Shown: piece after piece, positions 48,823 through 54,091 of the stretch | Numbering within the stretch: the stretch's first letter is position 1 | How the letters are laid out: every line of letters starts with the position of its first letter | The notes under the pieces: model-generated | Told to the model about the DNA's origin: nothing | The model's database searches: none | What the model saw: only the letters and a program-made list of their open reading frames with translations | Position numbers and translations under genes: made by a program | Assembly: GCA_905250885.1 (NCBI GenBank) | Contig: CAJNOQ010000344.1 | Span: 1-54,091 of the forward strand | DNA: 54,091 bases | Source of the DNA: Didymodactylos carnosus | Taxonomy: Eukaryota > Rotifera > Eurotatoria > Philodinida > Philodinidae | Reading direction: 5' to 3'

Positions 48823-48906
48823 ATTGACATATTATACTACTAATTGCTTTATTCTACTAGTTAGTTGGCCATCAGCTTCTATAGATCAACGTTGGTAAAG
48901 GGTTAA

Positions 48907-50327
48907 CATTGTCGACGAAAGCATTTATGGTGCCATATATATAATATATATGACACTATAAATTTTATATATATCTATATATATTGTGGTTCTTCCATTT
49001 TCATAAGTCTTTTGTTTTTTCAGCCATTCCTTATTTTCAATTTGGAAGAATATTTCATAGCTCGATAATTATTCATGATTATTAAAATCAGAAATCCAAA
49101 CTAATAGAAGAATAATGAATTGTCAAAGAAACAATGAAGAGAGAAATAATTGCTTTCTAGTATTGCATAGTATATAAAATAAGAGGACAAGGCGTAGGGG
49201 GATTTTGTCAGTAGATCCATCTTGAGATAGAAGTTTAATCGATATTACATTCTTTTTGAATTTCGTATAGTCCAATCGCAAAGAATCTGTTAGAGATTCA
49301 TTTATTTCAAACCGTATAGTACTGATGAACAATATGCTCGGAAATTCTTCTATCCAAATTAAAAAATTCGTTCTAGAATATTTTATATATTCTACCATAC
49401 AAGGTTTTTGCATCATTCCCGAGGCTAAAATTGTCTTCTGGTTTCTAAATCATCTCATAGAAATACGTACGCTTATATATGATCAGACAAGATCCTACTT
49501 TACATACATAGAACTTTTTTCTCTTGGACTGCTGATTTTTTAATGTCTTATTTCATTTTTTTTTTGTTTAAACATCACTTTATTATGTTTCTAACAGATT
49601 TTTAAATTGAGAATGGCGTTCAAGTATTGTTCTTCTCTTCTGTGTGGTGTTAGATGTGAACAACGCCTACATTCAACAAATCACCCCAATCAGATACAAG
49701 AAAAAGAAAGAGAAATGAATGCAATTTTTTGTTGAAATTGTTCGATAAGATTTTAAATTTAGCATTATAAAAGCCTACACTTAACGTTATACAAGCAAGT
49801 GAGTAAAATTTAGACTATACGGTCCGAAACAAAACAAAATGAACTTTTTTTCTAATTATTTCTATTCAAACCCACGTATGAATTCATTTGAATCAAACTC
49901 AATTTATCTCAATTTTATTTTGTTAAAAATAGATAAATGATTTCAAATTGAGTTTTTTTTTTGTTTTTTAAATTTAACAATAGATATAATGATTTTTATT
50001 TATCGAGAATTCTTACTCATTTCCGGTTCTACATAAGGAAACTCCTATTTTCTCTTTTTCGAAAATTCGCTCTTTTTTTTTGATTTCTTATACATCAATA
50101 GTGAAAACATCCTTCTTTTTCTCTTTTTTCACTACGCAGAATATCAGTAATAATCTATAAAATGAAAAGGGTTCTTAATAAATATGTTCATCATTGTCGT
50201 TTGTGATAATTGACAACATACACTTTTTGATCAGAGACAACAACAATATATTCTAGTAAAGATAATTTATTATTTATTTATTTATTCATTTATTTTTTAT
50301 CAACGTATATAGGAATAATTCATCGCT
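48907..50327. other. Intergenic, upstream of neuropeptide gene
   Basis: AT-rich, with TA runs (about 48935-48985) and poly-T tracts. No gene recognised. A splice acceptor TATATAG at 50306-50312 lies 15 bases before the neuropeptide start codon. Confidence 0.5.
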
Positions 50328-51180
50328 ATGTGGAATTCATTTTCAATTATTTTCACCACGATTTTGTTAGTTATTGTTTGTTTTCAATCAACGGTAAGGC
50401 TTAGAGAAAACCAACATTGTTAAGACTAATGATACTGTTAGAATGTGAGTTGTTAAAAATAATCTGACAGAAACAATTTGTCAATGCAAACTCTAAGTTT
50501 TTGACGTTCTTATCGTAGACATATTGTTTAAATTCAAGAAGAATAACAAAAATTGTAAAAATATCCGATTCTGGTATCGAATAGCTATCCTGTAACATTG
50601 ATAGAAAATTAAGAGTAAACAGTAAAAAAAAAACAATGAAATACTCATGACTATTTAATAATTAAACAAATTCGCATATAGAGTCTTAGATTACTTGTTA
50701 TTTATTTCAATCATATTATTCACTTATTTTTAGTGGACATTCGAAGACGATGTCGAAGAACAATTCTATTCGGATAATAATCTTGCGTTAACAGACGACG
50801 ATAGTCTAGACTCTTATTATAAATATCCATCATTTTATAATCGATTTATTCGTTCAACAAAAATGCCTAGAATAGGGCGTTCACTTGATTTCGATGATTT
50901 ACCACCATCAATGAAAAATTCTCTATCATTATCATCATTAGGATATTATTTACCAGCAGAGAATACATTTGAACAAAGAAGTGTTATGTTTCCTCGTATT
51001 GGAAAACGTGCATTTCATAATTTATTATGGGCGAATGGTCGAACAAATCCCCATCGATTACTTGATGCTCAAGGCAGATATTTAATGACAAATTATGATT
51101 TACAGAGACCAGAATCAACACGTTGGCGTGGTAAAAGAGATACAGTGAATATGGATAACTCAAACAAAAATAATATGTAA
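50328..51180 (+). CDS. FPRI-amide neuropeptide precursor, CAPA/pyrokinin-like
   Basis: Secreted precursor predicted to release amidated peptides. Exons 50328-50393 and 50734-51180, 170 aa. Exon 1 encodes a signal peptide (residues 1-22, hydrophobic IIFTTILLVIVCF), the common first exon of neuropeptide genes. After an acidic spacer, MPRIGR lies at residues 66-71 and SVMFPRIGKR at 105-114; Gly before a basic site is the amidation donor, so the mature ends would be MPRI-amide and FPRI-amide. RSTKMPRIGR begins after an Arg, and SVMFPRIGKR follows QR. A third dibasic site with Gly is STRWRGKR (150-157), predicting a C-terminal WR-amide peptide, and NGR and QGR lie between. The FPRX-amide ending resembles CAPA/periviscerokinin and neuromedin-U-type PRX-amides, ligands of a conserved GPCR group. 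Family membership is inferred from these endings only. Confidence 0.85.
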
Positions 51181-52195
51181 AGTTTTTTTTGTGTACTCTA
51201 TTTTCAAACAAATAAAAAAAATGTGTAAATGATAAAAAAAATAATTAATAAAAAATACCAGATAGATAAACGACTATACGTACAAATTATTTACCTTTTA
51301 AAATCTTTAAAGCAAAATGGAAGAAAGCTTACCGCAAAAACAGTATTTGTTTTCATTGTAATAACAAGAAAATTGATTACTCTCGTTTACATTCAAAATT
51401 ATGGTTTTTAATTTCTATCTTTTTTATTAGAAAGCATTGACTACATTAATATATATGTTTGTTTAGTATATGAAAAAAGTAACATTTATGAATTTTGAGA
51501 TAAGCGAACTTGTTCTTGAGTATGAAACATATTATAGTAATAGAGAATTCCGTTTGACTAATAGTGCCGTTATATGTTAAGAGAAGATGAGTTTTTCGTT
51601 GATAGTATAAATCCAAGATATTTAAACAATTTTGTTCGCACAGTTAAGATAAGAAAAACTTCGTATAATCCATAGGAGAGAATGTTTATTGTCATAGGCA
51701 ATCTCATAGATAGATGTCTGATTATTGATATACGAGGCTAAAAGTCTTTATACTTTTGTTTCTATTTCTAGCAGTAAAGTCGATTTGTATATAATGTATA
51801 AAGATATAATGGACTAATATATTCGATTTTCAGACATTTAGACTTGACATAGAAATAAAAATGACTACATAAACAATTCTACTACTAGTCAAAAAAAGCT
51901 TGACCTTCGGAACTACCACAAAAACAGCAAGAAAAAAAAAGGACCAACCTTTACAATTGTAAGCGCTTAAAAGTATGAAAATCTATAATTCATACAAATT
52001 TTAATCATATACAAATTAACAATTATAGCAACAAAGTGGAATCGTAATGCAACAGTACCATCTTGTAAAGAGAGCTGTCCAAGGACTGAGAAACAGGAAT
52101 TCTCCCAATTTCTAAAAATAACATACAAACATATATAATTCCCTGCCGAACTAAGAAATGACCATTATTCACTTCACATTTTCTCGATAACTCCT
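51181..52195. other. Downstream of neuropeptide gene, no gene recognised
   Basis: AATAAA occurs at 51210-51215, about 30 bases after the stop codon, a likely polyadenylation signal. The rest is AT-rich with short chance frames. Confidence 0.5.
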
Positions 52196-52554
52196 CGTTA
52201 CGCGCTAACGTGACAAGAACATGACATAAATATTCTACCCACATTTCCTTCTCAATTCCTCGAATCCTTCGAAGGAAATGAGCTCATGACAATACCTAAC
52301 TTAAAGAACCGAGGAAATGAGTAGAACTCATAGTCAATTCCCCATCAGGGAACTGGCATTTTTTTTATATTAATAAACAAAAGTCACTGCAAACCAGTTC
52401 TCTGACGGGGAATTGGCTATGAGTTCTACTCATTTCTTCGGTTCTTTAAGTTAGGTATTGTCATGAGCTCATTTCCTTCGAAGGATTTGAGGAATTGAGA
52501 AGGAAATGTGGGTGGAATATTTATGTCATGTTCTTGTCACGTTAGCGCGTAACG
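52196..52554. mobile_element. 359-bp near-perfect palindrome
   Basis: The left arm (52196-about 52357) and right arm (about 52393-52554) are reverse complements with only a few mismatches, separated by about 35 bases. Outer ends are CGTTACGCGCTAACGTGACA and its complement; a central block TCCTTCGAAGGA is itself palindromic in each arm. No coding capacity. It is most likely a foldback-type MITE. No clear target-site duplication was seen. Confidence 0.9.
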
Positions 52555-54091
52555 CATCGTTTATTAAACTTATTTTACAATAAGTTTTGAAGAAAAAAGA
52601 CTTCTATCCACTCTTCGATCGATCAGTTGGAATGGATGATGCTTGGGCATCTTCTACAGGAGATTACTCAAAGTCGATCTTAAAATTTTAAAAATTCATC
52701 ATAGTTCTGTAGAAAATGCTTTTATCCAAGGGGTGAATAGCAAATCATGAGTCTGATGATTTTGGTGAGTTTGAAAAAAATGAAAAGTCTCCCGAAACAG
52801 TTGTAAAGTATTCAAAACTAAAGAAAAACACGCAAAACCGTTGAAACTCATCCAAACTCCCTCGAACTCACTCAAACGCACCATGATTCTGTTGATTTTG
52901 AATGATTTCGGACTGATTTCCACTTGATCTTGAGTTAATCTAAATCAGTTGTTTCCCCCTTGCTTTTATCTTACTTTTGTCACTGGCACGTTTAATGAAG
53001 AAGTTCGCGGTTTTGTGATCTAGATGTGAAAAGAGGAAAGTTACATTTTATTGATTTTTTAGTTCGCAAGTGTTTTCATTTCCCCGATAAAAACACTTCT
53101 CTAAGCTACAGTTACTCAATCAATAGAATGAGCAAGATTGTCTTGAATGAACGTCAGTCACTTTCAGTAGATCATTTCATATCCACGATGGATGTTCGAT
53201 GAAAGAAGATGAAGTCATGTTAATATCACTGTTGTGTTACCTGAACCACATACAGATCGCAGCTGTTTTACTCTGCTGTTTATTTTTTTGCTAAAGACTT
53301 GTCATCTAAAGTCGAGTGAGATACGGAGAACGTCGTACAATCTGGCGTGATAAAAAGTTGTCGTTATTGAATGAAAAGAAGTAATTCTGCGAAATGTTTT
53401 TTAACGAAGAAATAAAAATACCGAGAGGCTAATAGTCAACAAAATGCATTTTTTACATAAGTATCGATTTCGGACGGCTCATTTCAAAAATATGTCAGGA
53501 ACAGTTCGCTTTGTTTTTGCTAACAAAAGACAGCATTTCATGGAGGACTCAACGAAGAATATTGTAGAAGAACAAACAGATGTAGAATATATGAGCATCA
53601 AAAACAATATCATGAAGATAGTGAAGGACTCTTTATTGCTGATGTCGTGAATTTTGTCAGCACTGATTCAAACCACTGATGAACTATCATCTTTCAGTTC
53701 GAAACTGATAAGTGATAGATCACTGCTCATTTTTACCCATCCTTGTCATAGAACAAAACTTATAGTAAAAAAGCGTTTTCTTTACTTTTGCATCGATATG
53801 TTTGTTTCAGTATAGAACGAAATCGACGCAATGTATGAAAATGACTACTCAAAGGTTTTACTAGGTTTAAATTCGTAAACTGTTGCGCACTTGGCAGTAC
53901 AGTCAGATATCTTACAGAGATAAAAACTTCTCGAGTCGAACGATAAACGCTTGGCAGCGAAGTAATGAACGATTAGAGCGCAAAGCGAAAGTCAGAAAAC
54001 CCTAAGACAGATGAGAAGTCTTGATAAACGCTATGGTTTGTGTCGAAAAATCTTTTTTTCTGTGAAAAATGCTTGTATTCAAAAACGTGTC
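52555..54091. other. Intergenic to window end, no gene recognised
   Basis: Several short open frames exist, the longest on the plus strand at 53444-53650 (68 codons), but none shows a recognised motif, splice context or homology that I can name. Confidence 0.4.

Larger units (their letters stand above)
46590..48906. mobile_element. Possible piggyBac-like nonautonomous element
   Basis: The left border reads TTAACCCTTTATC and the right border, reverse complemented, reads TTAACCCTTTACC; a TTAA target with CCC-starting termini is the piggyBac pattern. A subterminal CATGACCCATTTG near the left end is matched by inverted CATGACCCATTGG near 48730-48742. No transposase is present. The second 1,250-bp repeat copy lies inside. 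The terminal match is short, so chance is possible. Confidence 0.35.

Noticed and set aside
1..54091. tRNA, rRNA genes, CRISPR arrays or bacterial operon features
   Set aside because: I saw no cloverleaf with conserved A and B boxes, no rRNA blocks and no regularly spaced repeats; the gene structure is eukaryotic.

Overview
The window is animal (metazoan) nuclear DNA. It is AT-rich, and its genes are split by GT-AG introns that are mostly short (about 40-80 bases) with a few multi-kilobase exceptions. Gene content is typical of a small bilaterian: a nuclear receptor, a homeobox gene, a potassium-channel calcium sensor, axonemal proteins and a neuropeptide precursor. The compactness, many small transposon remnants, and splice acceptors sitting 0-18 bases before several start codons (as expected with spliced-leader trans-splicing) suggest a rotifer, possibly bdelloid. 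That placement is inference; no marker in the window proves it.

Layout. 1-4 kb: repeat-rich DNA with a 139-bp MITE carrying a target-site duplication and a pair of inverted repeats. 4.1-8.6 kb (+): KChIP-like calcium sensor, 8 exons, 217 aa. 10.3-11.3 kb (+): a decayed TBCCD1-like gene. 14.4-25.7 kb (-): an FTZ-F1/NR5A nuclear receptor, 8 coding exons, 752 aa, with a 7.6-kb first coding intron and a short upstream ORF over its start codon. 27.7-31.4 kb (+): a tandem adenylate-kinase-like (AK8-like) protein, 12 exons, 519 aa, whose first intron holds two inverted-repeat elements. 31.7-36.3 kb (+): an axonemal dynein intermediate chain of DNAI4/WDR78 type, 18 exons, 852 aa, starting 234 bases after the AK-like stop. 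36.7-38.3 kb (-): a homeobox gene with a POU-type homeodomain, 6 exons, 297 aa. 39.8-42.0 kb (-): an intronless, broken ankyrin-repeat plus Mab-21/cGAS-like gene. 42-49 kb: repeat territory with a 1,250-bp direct repeat that looked identical where compared, a CGGT-rich inverted-repeat element and a possible piggyBac-like element. 50.3-51.2 kb (+): a neuropeptide precursor with MPRI-Gly and FPRI-Gly amidation sites. 52.2-52.6 kb: a 359-bp near-perfect palindrome.

For every intact multi-exon model the splice phases agree and the total coding length is a multiple of three, which is the main support for the exon coordinates. Functional links: the AK8-like and DNAI4-like genes are both plausible axoneme components and are arranged head to tail; NR5A and the homeobox protein are transcription factors; the KChIP-like and neuropeptide genes are neuronal. 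Two genes (TBCCD1-like and ANK-Mab21) are clear pseudogenes. All family assignments are from reading the translations; no database search was run.
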